Part shown: piece by piece, positions 11,265 to 49,394 of the stretch
How the letters are laid out: every line of letters begins with the position of its first letter
Numbering within the stretch: the first letter of the stretch is position 1
Assembly (NCBI GenBank): GCA_949130485.1
Contig: OX422184.1
Location: forward strand, 23,926,917 to 23,990,916
Length of the DNA stretch: 64,000 nucleotides
Direction: 5' to 3'
From: Agelas oroides
Lineage: Eukaryota > Porifera > Demospongiae > Agelasida > Agelasidae
Position numbers and translations under genes: made by a program
The notes under the pieces: generated by a model
Database searches by the model: none
Told to the model about the DNA's origin: nothing
The model's input: the letters and a program-made list of their open reading frames with translations, nothing else

Positions 11265-12946
11265 AACAAGGATATAAGGACACTAGTCTGTAGCTACTGG
11301 TGCTGGTGTGAAACAGACCTTCGTCCCCCTGCATCAAGACCATGTTTTACGCAAGTAAACTACGTAGGGATAATCAAACCTTCTGAGTAGCTACATATTA
11401 GCTATACTTATGGGCATGCAGCTACATATTACTTTAGGCTGCTCCTGCAATGTTAGGGGAGCTAGATCACGCCATGGCATACTGGTATACTTGTACATGC
11501 AGAAGGTCATACAATGACATCTCACATGCTCATGCACATAGCTATTTGTAACAAATCCCAAACCAAAAAAAATGACTCTTAGACTAATAATACTGTAGGC
11601 GTATCTCCTAATGTAATTCTTCTTACTAAGTATTGGAGTAAGCAAATACATGTAGCACAAAGACAGTTGTTTAACAGGTGTTTAACTGTATGTATACTGT
11701 GTGCATTACAGCAATGAATGACTACACCAAGGGTTATTGAGCTCTTATACATGTATATGTAGCACATTCAAGTTAGAGTTCCAAATATTTTGATCCAAGG
11801 ATCTTCATGAGTGGAATACAAGAGCTATGACAACTTAAGCTCAACTATAATTATTATACTATAATTATTATACTATATTCATGACTGCAATTTTATACAA
11901 ATGTCTAAATTGGTGGGTCATTGTGAGGATGTTTCTGAGCCACTGGCGTCCTTGTCAGACTCAGGGTGCAAGACTTTATGAACCAGGTCAGTGGCACCAC
12001 TATCAGACAGACCTGCATAAGGAAATTTGTATCATATAATTAGCATATTCATAGTGTACAGCTTCCAGATATCAATGGCGTAGCAATGCAGTTCGATCTG
12101 TGCCTGGGCAATTCGATCCACAGTGAACTAAGGTCAGAGTGCACTCATTGTAGTCACTATGGCTGTAACGCCAGCCTTGGACACCATAACAATCCTAGTG
12201 GCACCCTCGTCAACAAACCTACTGCACTTCAAGTGCAAAAAAATACAGTCTGAGACGATACGTACTCGTCACTCCTCGCCGCAGCCTGGAGTGCTCACAA
12301 GCCACACTGAAAGGGTGTGGCCTGCACAAATCACCGTGCCTGGGCAACTTTGAGATCCTGGCTGCACCACTGCCAGATATCATATACCTATGATAGACGA
12401 GTAGCTGCCCAAGCTTGAGTGTCATCCAGGCATGACACTGTGCTCTTAGCCCCAAATAAATCAGATTGACAAATGTGAGTAGCTCAAGTAAAATTCAAGT
12501 TTTAATGATATTCATAGCATTACAGGTGGGTGTGGCTACAACTCATTGACTAATGTGTATACTAGTTAGTGATACACTTGCACGTTTGAGTCCTTCCATT
12601 GCTATAAACCTCAATTTCAATAGAACTTGGATCATGTGACTTACAGTTTGAATTTTACTTGAACCACTCACATAATAGAAGCCAGTTGTATATGGTGAAA
12701 ATGTTTCCTTACATGTGTGTGCATTCTTCTATACATGTGTGAATGTATGGGTGAGGGAAACAAAGTATCCGCAACTTTGTTCCTACCTGCCTGCAATCAC
12801 ATCCATGACAGATTAATGTTTCTTTGCAGTGTAGCAGTAGCTTCTCAGGCTTGAGTGTGAGGATCCATGCAGGCATGACAATAGATCTAGAATTGTGGTA
12901 CACCATGCTCTTGAAAGCTTCAACTCAATGTGGATGTTGTGGAGTT

Positions 12947-13346
12947 CATAGGCGTGCACAGCAGTAGAGGGTTGGGGGGGCAAAGCATGCATAAAATTTA
13001 TGATGTGCGGCACCACCACTCAGAGTAGAAGCAGTGAACGTCCGCTTGATGAAGGGACTGAGTGGGTTGTTGGTTGTTCGACGTGGACTCCTGGGCTGTT
13101 GCTCCTTCGACTGAATCAATGGACTCCTGAGCTGATGCTCCTTCGACTGGATGAGTGGACTCTCTCTATCTTGAGTTACAAAGAATGTCTGATCTACGTA
13201 CCTTGCTAGCTAGCTGTGGCCGTGTAGATAACGTGAGCATAGCATGGCATCCACCCCGCGACCAGGCCAGACGCCCCACCCCTCAGGTCCCCGGGCGGTT
13301 TGGGGGGGCGTACGCCCCCCTCCGCCCCCCTGTAGTACCGCCAGTG
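12947..13346. mobile_element. hAT-like insertion present only in copy B
   Basis: Copy B carries 400 bp absent from copy A, flanked on both sides by GTGGAGTT (12,939-12,946 and 13,347-13,354). Copy A has the single pre-insertion site GTAGAGTT at 988-995. An 8-bp target duplication and ends CATAGGCG / CACTGGCGG fit the hAT superfamily. The interior is G- and C-run-rich (13,240-13,335) and encodes no transposase. Because one duplicate lacks it, the insertion postdates the segmental duplication. Confidence 0.8.
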
Positions 13347-14663
13347 GTGGAGTTGTACAGTGTTCATAAAATGAAATTTTGCTTATGTGTGTGTATATAC
13401 TTCTGTGTGTGTGTAGCCTCTTTCTCAGGCTCCTCCAGCTGTTTCATGAGGCTAGCTGAGGAGGAGCCTGTGTGTACATATGTTAGGCTTGTTCCAAGGC
13501 CCTACCCAGCTTCCATTGCTTACACATCTACTGCAAGCAATGGGACGCCGGGCAGGGGAATGAGGTATATGTGTGACGGTGACAGTGTATTTGGAGAGTT
13601 GAAAGTTGGTGGGACATGTCCTTGTGCCTGCATACCCACACACAATCAAAGTGCAACAATTTAATAGGTAGTGGGATTAGCTAGTATTTACTTGATTCAT
13701 CTGTGATGTTCCCAAAGTGAACATGTTTTGAGGTGGGGTGAGTCTCCTGGTGCACGTCTGCATGTGAAAGACGTAAAATACAGAGTTGAAACGTTGGATC
13801 TTCCAAACTGCGCTCTATTTCATGTACCTCGTTTTGAAGGGTTAATATGTGTGTATCAATGATTCATAAGCGTCACTTTGCTAGAGTATCTTGCCACTTT
13901 GTTTAACTTCCCACTGATCATACATAACTAGCTCTAGCTCTGTTATGCAATACTCAGTTCCCACTTCATCTGAGATCAGCTAGCTCCCTCACTGTCCTTA
14001 TTGCCTCCCAGACAATGACATGTGATAATTGTATGTATTTGCTACCTGAGGTTTCCGCGGAGCTTGCCCAAGAGGTCCCCACTTAGCTACAGTGTATGCA
14101 CTTTACGCGGAAACTGTTACAAACCAGTGTGCCCATGCATCCTTGCTACACAACTGCCTCTATTAACAGCTAGCAAAGATCCTGTTATCACTGCTATACG
14201 ATAGAACTCTCATATGCCTTCACTGTAAAGAACATGGGGGTCGTCATGATTACATCAGCTTTGGACAATTTCATTAGCAAAATTCTTTTACCATGACATT
14301 TAAACCTACTAAAGCCTAATTGAGTTATTTGAACTTTGGAATCTATATTAGGCAATTATGACTCCACTATGCAGACATGCATGAAGTAGGAAACTGAAGA
14401 AATTTCATTTTTTACGGTGTTTGGCAGAAGTCAAACTTGAAGTCCAGAAATCCAAACTGTACTTTAGAATAAATATCTGAATTATGAAATCTCATAATTA
14501 TGGAATGAGCCATACGGTGATGGAAGTCTCACATTTGACAACAAACTATTACTCTCTTTGAGAGTCATGTTACTGCTCCTGAACTATAACTTGCTATTGC
14601 TAGATCTTGGACGAAGGTAGTAGAAGGCAAAAACTTTGTTTGCAACGTTTCAATCGCACTTTG

Positions 14664-14725
14664 GCAATTTTCATCAGGCAATTTTCATCAGGCATGCCTG
14701 ATGAAAATTGCCTGATGAAAATTGC
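14664..14725. repeat. 62-bp perfect palindrome
   Basis: Two 31-base arms with no spacer. Each arm is two GCAATTTTCATCAG units joined by GGCA. The centre is GGCATGCC. The copy A allele is 20 bp shorter and asymmetric. Confidence 0.9.
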
Positions 14726-15764
14726 AAACTATTACTCTTCTGATTCTCTCAAACTTTGCAGTATTACACAATGCTATTTAACGTCACAGGTAGCGTCCCT
14801 TGATGCAATTTAGTTGTGTCTTTACATGAATTTAGGCTATGTGCATGCACATGCATTTCGTCAGTATTTCAACTTCTGCCTGGATCAACACTTGAAACAT
14901 GCACCAATTGTAGCTACATTTAGGCATTCTGTGCAGACTATGACCCTACCCACACCCACTCAATAGCGAACTTTTAACAGTCAGGGTCCTCAACCAGAAA
15001 ACGCTGAAAACTGGATACAGTGAAAGTAATGGAGCCCCTACAAAGTAAGAAGAGCATTTTGAGCATCCAAAGAAGAGAAATGGCCTACAAAATGCCGGTC
15101 AAGGCTTTTCTACAGCCAGCCACAACAGGTGCTATGTGCTGTTACCTGTTTCACTAGCTCTGCTTTCAAAGCGACAAAAGCCTATCTCCACAGCACATTT
15201 CATGATAGTGATGTAAGCAAGAAATGTTGCAACATTAGGTTAATTATCATAGGGTCTTAAATTAAACACGTAATTATGCCTCACTTGTGTTCCCATCTTT
15301 CTGTGGAGTATTATGTTGGTCAAGAAGAAAACCTGTACAATGCCAGAAGTGTAGCAAAAGCACAAGGTGAAGCCGAGTGTAAGTAACACTTTATTTACTT
15401 ACGAGCAAACTTAGAGTTAGACAGCAAGCTTTCTCTGTAATTGGATGTGTTCACACTATGCAATGGTGAACTGTCACTAGAACTTTATACATTTAGATGC
15501 ATAACCTCACAACATTTGTTGCAACTAGCTACTACACGCTCACATACGTAAGGCACAAACAATTAACATGCATATTACATGACTGTAGTTCACAGTCTAT
15601 ATGCATAGCTAGGCTAGTCAAATTCAACAGTTTCAGAGATATGTAATAGATAATGCATGGTAGCCTGGGATTTATGGTCAACAACTGCCCGACTCTGAGA
15701 GTGGAGCCCTTGGACAAGGCCGGGTGGTTATTGTAAACCATAAATCACAAACTAACATGCATTA

Positions 15765-16217
15765 CAGGCCCGGCGGAAGCAAAATTGAATTGGACCAGGC
15801 GGTATGTGACTGCGTGTGTAAGCACACAGCAGCTAGGGGAGTCCTTCGGGGGGAAAATTTTCAAATTTGATGCTCTGAGATCGCTTCTGAGGCCATTTTT
15901 CAGTCTTATCTGTAGCTCTTGGCAGGCTTCAACAATGCCATGATTAGTCTGCTACGCAACCACGTGGCTACATGTAGTTTTAGCCTCGTTCCCCAGACAC
16001 CAGCAGCATGAAATTCCCGCACCCGCGCAAGTGACAAACGCTGCAACCAGGGCCGAACTATGCTACATTAGTCTGGCATCGCTGCCACTTAGCTTGTAGG
16101 CAACAAGCACGCATATTTCCAGCCTGCACGAGCATGCACCCACTCGAAAAATCTTGGAAACTCTCAAAAATTGGTCCGGCCATGGCCTGAGCAACTGGAC
16201 CGGCTCCACCGGCCCTG
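15765..16217. mobile_element. hAT-like miniature element, copy B
   Basis: Orthologous within the duplication to the element at 3,347-3,799, with the same termini and a few substitutions. It sits about 150 bp beyond the 3' end of the receptor gene. Confidence 0.5.
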
Positions 16218-16370
16218 CATTATGTTCTATTCTTCAACCCGATTAGTCCTTGTTGTTATTAGTAAACATACAAGGTAATTTACACTGTAAACAAAATAGA
16301 ATATGGGAAACATTATGAGACAGATTCTAAAACTTCCTGTCAGTATATGGAGAATAGTACCCACCTGTTA

Positions 16371-19190
16371 CTATAGAAACAAGGGTGAAGTGGAGAATAT
16401 GTATATATAATCACTCGTATAATCATACATATTTATGAAGGTGTACCCTAAGAGTGACTTACTTGGATTTATGGGTGAGTTGATACCAGGTGTTGCAAGT
16501 GCAAAAGTAGCATCCAGTGTCAAAGCTGTACTCGACTTTCTTCGATTGGTATAACGTGAGGTGAATTGCCTTTTGTTCTCGTTTGGCCGAAACAGAACAA
16601 TGTACAACTTTCTTCCGAAAAAGCATGACAACACAGCAAATGAGCTCATGATAACAGCAATTGCGATGGTTGCATTCTGTATCTCCTGGGTAGACCTTGT
16701 AGTAACGTAGCTTGGAATAAAGGCTATCCAGATTGTCAGAAGTGCAAAGGTGCAAAATGAGATGAATTTGGATTCATTCCAGTTCGATGGATACTTAAAA
16801 CTCATGATCCCGAGTACACCAGCTGCAGTAATGACTAGAGCTTCATAGGCAACTGACAGAACAAATATTGGAATTGGGTCTTTAGCACAAGTTACAACAA
16901 CGTCTGGAAAATTATTCGGATTCGTGGAGTTTAGTCGCAACTCTCGCTGAATTTCTGGAAGTTGCATAACTATTGAAACTATCACAAGTACCATTTGTCC
17001 CATTACAACAAGGAAGGTGAAAAAAATGTGGTGATATGCTTTCATACATTTAGGGCGTGTTGTTAGAGACTTGTTCTCAAAAAGACAAATCACTCGAAGA
17101 ATTTTTATCATAACGGCTCCAAACATAAGTGAGAAGCAGAACCAAATAGCAACCCTCTGAACAATGCACACACCAAGTGTAGGCGGAGCAACATAAATGA
17201 ATACAGAAGCAAAGCTCAGGCCAATTGCAATGAGTAGTAGTATCATTTGTTCCCGGCTGGAAGATTTAATGACTGGGGTTTTGTAGTAAATTCCAAAAAT
17301 TATTCCGGTCACTGCTACTGACAACAAGCCAAGCATCCCCATTACAATGACCACAATTGACCAAGGCTCACAGAAGTTGCTAAAAGTTTCAACAATAGCT
17401 ACACATCCATCACTACCACGCAGTGGGTTGTTACCCCACATGTGGTGACCAAGCACAGAGCAGCTATTGCAGCTTGGGGCAAGGTGTTCACTTGAGAAGT
17501 TCTGCCCAAGACAAGGTTCACATATGCTACAGCAGGAGGATGTCACTGGCCTGCGATACTGGCCTGGTATACAACGACCACAGTGAGATTCTGGAGGCTC
17601 ATGAACATTGTAATTACCAAAGTCGAAGGTGCTCACATCAGTAGAGTTTAAAGTGGAACCACCAGCGCTGTTCCAGGTTCCAACCTTAGTAAAGCCACAA
17701 CTATTTCTGCACTGATAGTTCCATATATCAAACTGACCTTCCACATGTCCATCAGAGTTAAACTGCACTGTATTTCCAGTCAGTGGAGAATGGAAATGGA
17801 CATCTGCAATGTACTCGCGCAGAGACGAGCCATTCAGTTGCTTTTTTTGTCCCCTGCAGCGGTTGTCTGTACGGCTCCAAACTGTTGGTTGATCACAGTT
17901 TTCTAGGAGAAAGCGATCTAAGGCATAGGCAAAGGTGTACACTGCATCGATCGTCAGTGATACAAAGGGACTCTGTCTATAGTGAGCAAAGCGAGTGATG
18001 TTTGAATTTTGATCACAGGCATTTTGGGAATCATTTGTAGAATTCACTGTATTGTTACATTTAGCATAGTTTGCATAAATTTCAGGGAACCATGGATTGC
18101 GTTTATTGCTGTGGATTGTCAGCTGTGTCAGATAATCGTGGAACTCCTGAACATGTGATGAAAAATAGATAAGTCCATACATCCCCCCAGCCGTTTCATT
18201 AAACCTGCTGGCAACAATAGCTGACTGTAACAACTCGGTTGTTATCCATATGAACCTTCGCTCCGGAGAAATTTCCCTGACTTTCTGCAGAATCTGCTGT
18301 GTATGCTGAGCATGAGTATAAAGAACTACAACATTTGCAGCCGATGCATTCAGTTTCATAGCTAATGTGTGGTAATCATCTTCTAGAAAATCTTCATCGA
18401 TTGCTTCTTTAACATCCATGCAAATTTCATTCATTACAGTCAGTTTTTGCAGTTCATCTGTTCCAGCCTGCCCATATATATCATTAGAGTACACAGTCGA
18501 AATGTGAGTCCAGTTAAACTGCAGCATTAGGTCAACCATCACTTTTACTAAAATATTGTCGGGAGAAATTGTCCTATAGAAGTAGGAATACCTGTCCCTG
18601 TTGTTGAGTAAAGGGGAAGCGGAAACGTAGCTGACCTGTGGCATTTGAAACAGACGCCCCAGGCCGGCCGAAACCATGCTAACTCTGCTTGCATAGGCTC
18701 CTACAATGCCTACAGTGGCGACAGATTCTGATACGTTTCCCCCAGGAGATGTCGAGCAGATCTCAAGGGACAGATGTTCTCCGGACTGGACGATAAGATC
18801 AAGAGCTTCATCCAAGCCAATGTTTTCGCTGTAACAGGTATCGCGTATGTCGTACCCCAACTTGATGCCTCGTAGCAGTTGCGAGTCGGCGTTGATGGTG
18901 TCCAGTGCGAATAACATCGCCTCCATCAGCTGTTCGGAACGGATCCCACCACATTTTCCTCCAGCAGAAGCGGCGTCTTCAGAATGGACGGGAAACAGTC
19001 CGCCAATAACAAAGTCCTTGTCAGCGCGACTGGCCGCACCGCGTATTCTTCCATCGGCGCTTCTGATAACTTCAGATTCTTGGTGGTATCGATACGTGCT
19101 TGCATCAGCAGCGCGGACTCCAAGACTGGGACCAGCAAGCAAAAGTACAGCTATAGAAAATAAATGAAGCATTTTTGGTGCACAACCCAT
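16371..19190 (-). CDS. Metabotropic glutamate receptor-like class C GPCR, intact copy B
   Basis: A plasma-membrane receptor predicted to sense an amino-acid-like ligand and couple to G proteins. The 939-residue frame holds a signal peptide (about 1-27), a Venus-flytrap ligand domain (about 60-495, with FNWTHISTVYSNDIYG at 225-240 matching the family's NWT...YG segment), a nine-cysteine linker (C537, 540, 553, 554, 557, 560, 574, 577, 596) and seven hydrophobic segments (about 610-865). The last is followed by FFGRKLYIVLFRPNEN, the usual class C exit. About 900 residues is normal for the family. The start chosen is the only ATG preceding a signal peptide. The frame has no introns until CCAA|GTAAGT near residue 910, so the last 29 residues may be intron read-through. 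Ligand identity cannot be read from the sequence. It is paired with a decayed copy at 3,961-6,749. Confidence 0.92.
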   Translation of the reverse strand: MGCAPKMLHLFSIAVLLLAGPSLGVRAADASTYRYHQESEVIRSADGRIRGAASRADKDFVIGGLFPVHSEDAASAGGKCGGIRSEQLMEAMLFALDTINADSQLLRGIKLGYDIRDTCYSENIGLDEALDLIVQSGEHLSLEICSTSPGGNVSESVATVGIVGAYASRVSMVSAGLGRLFQMPQVSYVSASPLLNNRDRYSYFYRTISPDNILVKVMVDLMLQFNWTHISTVYSNDIYGQAGTDELQKLTVMNEICMDVKEAIDEDFLEDDYHTLAMKLNASAANVVVLYTHAQHTQQILQKVREISPERRFIWITTELLQSAIVASRFNETAGGMYGLIYFSSHVQEFHDYLTQLTIHSNKRNPWFPEIYANYAKCNNTVNSTNDSQNACDQNSNITRFAHYRQSPFVSLTIDAVYTFAYALDRFLLENCDQPTVWSRTDNRCRGQKKQLNGSSLREYIADVHFHSPLTGNTVQFNSDGHVEGQFDIWNYQCRNSCGFTKVGTWNSAGGSTLNSTDVSTFDFGNYNVHEPPESHCGRCIPGQYRRPVTSSCCSICEPCLGQNFSSEHLAPSCNSCSVLGHHMWGNNPLRGSDGCVAIVETFSNFCEPWSIVVIVMGMLGLLSVAVTGIIFGIYYKTPVIKSSSREQMILLLIAIGLSFASVFIYVAPPTLGVCIVQRVAIWFCFSLMFGAVMIKILRVICLFENKSLTTRPKCMKAYHHIFFTFLVVMGQMVLVIVSIVMQLPEIQRELRLNSTNPNNFPDVVVTCAKDPIPIFVLSVAYEALVITAAGVLGIMSFKYPSNWNESKFISFCTFALLTIWIAFIPSYVTTRSTQEIQNATIAIAVIMSSFAVLSCFFGRKLYIVLFRPNENKRQFTSRYTNRRKSSTALTLDATFALATPGINSPINPSKSLLGYTFINMYDYTSDYIYIFSTSPLFL

Positions 19191-19242
19191 TGCTTGAAGG
19201 CTAAATCCGTAAAATTAAAAGCTCCAGTCTAGTCAGCGGGCG

Positions 19243-19248
19243 CTTATA
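19243..19248 (-). promoter_or_regulatory. Possible TATA box upstream of receptor copy B
   Basis: The minus strand reads CTATAAGCG about 53 bases before the ATG at 19,190. It is weaker than the element of copy A, and the surrounding promoter sequence is unrelated to copy A. Confidence 0.25.
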
Positions 19249-19290
19249 GATGAAGAGTTCCGGTCACGCCCCCCTGGATCGTCTCTTCAC

Positions 19291-19331
19291 GGCCACACCC
19301 CTGCAAGACCAAGTCTCGCAGGGGTGTGGCC
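19291..19331. repeat. Short hairpin
   Basis: Perfect 14-base arms GGCCACACCCCTGC and GCAGGGGTGTGGCC are separated by 13 bases, about 100 bp upstream of the copy B receptor start. Confidence 0.8.
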
Positions 19332-19439
19332 AATGACAACGAGAAGCAGGTACGTGTTCGAAACTGCCTGTCCGGTTTCTCGGCAGTCTCCCGGCTCCCT
19401 TGGCGCCTTTCACTTTTATCCCAGCGTAGCTGATGATAC

Positions 19440-19623
19440 CTGGTATTTTTCGAAACACGTCCTGCGCAAAGGTTGACTTCCATTTTTGAGTTTGTGTAAA
19501 CTATGACAGTCCTCGTTCCAATACCATACATGCTGGGAATGAGACTGACTGAGGCAGCTGTCACAAGATCGAAGATGTCCACCAGCAGCAAGTCAGGAGG
19601 GCAAACCTCCGCTTCTTCGTCCT
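19440..19623 (-). CDS. Weak candidate exon, unknown product
   Basis: On the minus strand a CACCTTTGTAG acceptor is followed by an open, GC-richer stretch and a CAG|GTATCA donor (184 bases). The frame that starts EDEEAEVCPPDLLLVDIFDL is open throughout and continues to 19,244 in the unspliced form. I recognise no family. The only support is base composition and plausible splice sites. It could be a 5' exon of the receptor at 16,371-19,190, part of a separate gene, or chance. Confidence 0.2.
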
Positions 19624-20627
19624 CTACAAAGGTGAGATAGAGTATTATAGATAAGCGAGAAAGAAGCGAAGTCAAACACGCCATGTGTTTGTACTCCTTG
19701 ACTGGGAGTTCTATTTAAAACCCACCATGCAGCCTCGTGCAGGAAAGGATTCTTTGTAACAGTACTGTTGATTTTAGTGTTGTCTAACATCATGAAAAAC
19801 ATGTAAAGCAATGATTCGGTTTCCTCATGAATGGGGTGCATCAGGGGAGGTACACGGATGGCATATCATAGAGCATCCCTCTCCCTTCAGTACAAACTGC
19901 CATAGTAAAATCATGTTTGAGCACTTTTTGGAAGGAAAGTTCATAGACCAACAGTTGATCAACTGCATTGACCCCTAGTCAGCCCCTCGCTTTGTGAGTA
20001 TACAGCAAGCGTGCGGAGGCGACACCTGTGTCACTAGCTCTTAAGGAAAATGTGCTCCTGTTGCAATAAGAAGCTAGTTTTTCTAAGTAAGGACACTATT
20101 TGTTGTATAATAGTTTCTCATCAGGGAATTTCTCTATAAGTTCATGCGGGCGGGCGGCCATTACCATTACCACGTTATTCCATTATAACATTATTAAGCA
20201 GTTTACATTTCCTTGTCATTTGGTGGACTTTACCTTCTCAATATATTGATATATTGCAATAAAGATAGATCAATATATCGATATGGTGAAACATAATATC
20301 GTCCCTGCTCTACTGTGTACTTCTATTGGAGTTACACACTCTTACTCTAGCCCCCTGTTCTTATGCGCTCTTGGATATATTAACCACATCTCCCTGAATA
20401 GAAAAGGCATGGATGTTGTCCATAGTCACCCACTGTAGAGTAGTAGGGGAAAATTTATGAGAGGTAATGTAGTAAGTACATGTTATGGAGCAACAGGAAA
20501 GGAGAATTTGGAGTGATGCCATCAAAGGCTTAGCAGTGTCTTTGATCTCTTTAATGACTTCTCCTAATGGGAGTTGGGGAAGGACAAAATTTTCCCTATA
20601 TATGTACATGGTATGTGTACATGTATG

Positions 20628-21205
20628 GAACACAGCAGCAGCAGAAGATGCAAAAACTGGGAAAAGGCAGCTTACACTTTAAATAGGCCTTTTGTCCACT
20701 TTGCGTCATTAGTGTTGCAAGGCCTTTCCTATTTTGACCACTTGGCAACGAATCCATTGAATTCAAGACACACAGTGCTTATGAAGGGAAGTCTGTGTCA
20801 CGGACCCACATACAAGGAGAGTTTGTAAGAGTTTATACATGCACATTGTAATCATCAATTATCCCTACCTTGTTTGCATACTTTTTGGCATGCCATCCCT
20901 ACATCTTTTTACATTTTTAATGTTTTTTAAGTCTTTATGTACATGGTATGTGTACATGTATGGAACAATAGGGAAACACAACCTCATATGAGCATGGCAT
21001 ACATGAACTCCATCTCCCTGAATAGAAAAGGCAGGCCTAGATGTTGTGCAAAGTCAATTCAGTGGATAAGTAGCCTCGTTCCCAAGTGGTCAAAAATAGG
21101 AAAGGCCTTGCAACACTAATGACATCAGGAGGACGCAAAGTGGACTAAAGGCCCATTTAAAGTGTAAGCTGCCTTTTCCCAGTTTTTGCATCTTCTGCTG
21201 TGTTA
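20628..21205. repeat. Large fold-back repeat
   Basis: About 130 bases at 20,628-20,757 reappear in reverse complement at 21,075-21,205, including GATGCAAAAACTGGGAAAAG and GTTGCAAGGCCTTTCCTATT. The loop and left flank share direct repeats: GTACATGGTATGTGTACATG at 20,603 and 20,939, and CATCTCCCTGAATAGAAAAG at 20,388 and 21,010. A CCATCCCTACATCTTTTT segment at 20,895 belongs to the family at 38,634. Positions 19,700-20,330 hold nothing I can identify. Confidence 0.75.
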
Positions 21206-21266
21206 CAGTATACACGCACTATTGAGCACAAAATGAATAACAAAAACAAGGCCAGTAGATTGGTAG

Positions 21267-48231
<26,965 letters not shown>

Positions 48232-48310
48232 TGCAACCACATTGCAATGACATTGTACAGTCTTCATTTTGTTCATTTTCCTTTGTTTTTTCATTTTTAA
48301 GTTGATACGA

Positions 48311-48640
48311 AACACATTCTGAGACATTCAAAGAGAGAGAAATTTACGTAATTGATAACGGTGCACATTTGAAGTGTACGTTATCAAGTAAAGGTTAAGA
48401 CATATGACACCCATATGTATGCACTCAAGCTACATACAGTGCCTGATTTCATAGGCAGGTTAACAAGCACACCTTGCAGTACACATTAATTCTGAGACAT
48501 TCAAAGAGATTTAATAATGGTGAACAAATGAAGTGTACATTATCAAGTTAAGATATGACACCCATGCACTCATTATACCTGCAGGTCCCTGATTTCACAG
48601 GGAGTTAAATGTAATAAGCACACATTGCAATAAGGCAAAG
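48311..48640. repeat. Tandem duplication just beyond the WDR5 stop
   Basis: Two units of about 150-175 bases begin ATTCTGAGACATTCAAAGAG at 48,315 and 48,490 and share TGAAGTGTAC, TTATCAAGT and ATGACACCCAT. They lie in the likely 3' untranslated or flanking region. No clear AATAAA signal is seen before them. Positions 48,640-49,190 hold nothing recognised. Confidence 0.8.
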
Positions 48641-49394
48641 AACAACAAACTTTGCAGCTATATAGGGGAAAAAATGCATGCTTCTGCATGTATTATATGG
48701 TGAGACTGACGTCGACATTGTACATAAATTATTCTAAGTTGTCTTCTAAGAGGTGCAAACAATGGTTTGTGCGGTTGATGGGAGGCATTTCCAACTTTGT
48801 TATCTCTGCCAGCTGTCACTGAGAACTGTAGCTTCAAATTGAGCTACAAAATCAGAATGATGTAACTAATCATCCAGACTTCAATTGCTCCATGCTCTGA
48901 GTTTGGCACTAGTCTTGTGCCAGCTAGCCCATATGTGCACCTTCCTCGTGAGAGGGTGGAGCCTAGCCATGAAACTACTGCACTTGCTTAGTGATCACTA
49001 TATAGTGTGATCACACATGCAGCACAACAAACTAGTATAAAATTAAGGTGGTCACTCTCATAAGCCCACCTGGATGTGAGTTGTACACGTTATAATGCGA
49101 CCTGGAATGAGTGCTACCCACAGTACCCAAGAGTTTGTGATTATTAATAGGGGAATTCCCAAGAAAACAAAACTTATATGACTACTTTTTGATTGCATGT
49201 GAGGGCATACATGTCTATGTTGAATTGCACATTCATTTCAGTAGTTTCTATGACAACTGCCCATGCAATTATATCAGCTAATCTCTGGATGTTACTCTTC
49301 TCTCTCTCATGCATGGTGAGTCACTCTCTGAGTGGGTTGCTACTTAGGAATGAGCTACGCCCTCAGCGCTCAACAACACAACCAATTGCAAATG

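Larger units (their letters stand above)
11973..19096. repeat. Segmental tandem duplication, copy B
   Basis: This is the partner of copy A, in the same orientation and offset by about 12 to 12.4 kb. Length differences come from discrete indels: a 400-bp insertion at 12,947-13,346, a 20-bp longer palindrome at 14,664-14,725, about 45 extra bases near 14,845-14,895, and small gaps. Positions 13,355-15,760 hold no gene I can support. Short open frames near 13,155 and 15,532 are non-coding; the second recurs identically in copy A without any sign of selection. Confidence 0.9.

Noticed and set aside
13155-13664. 169-codon frame in copy B
   Set aside because: Created by the hAT-like insertion joining flanking DNA; copy A lacks it.
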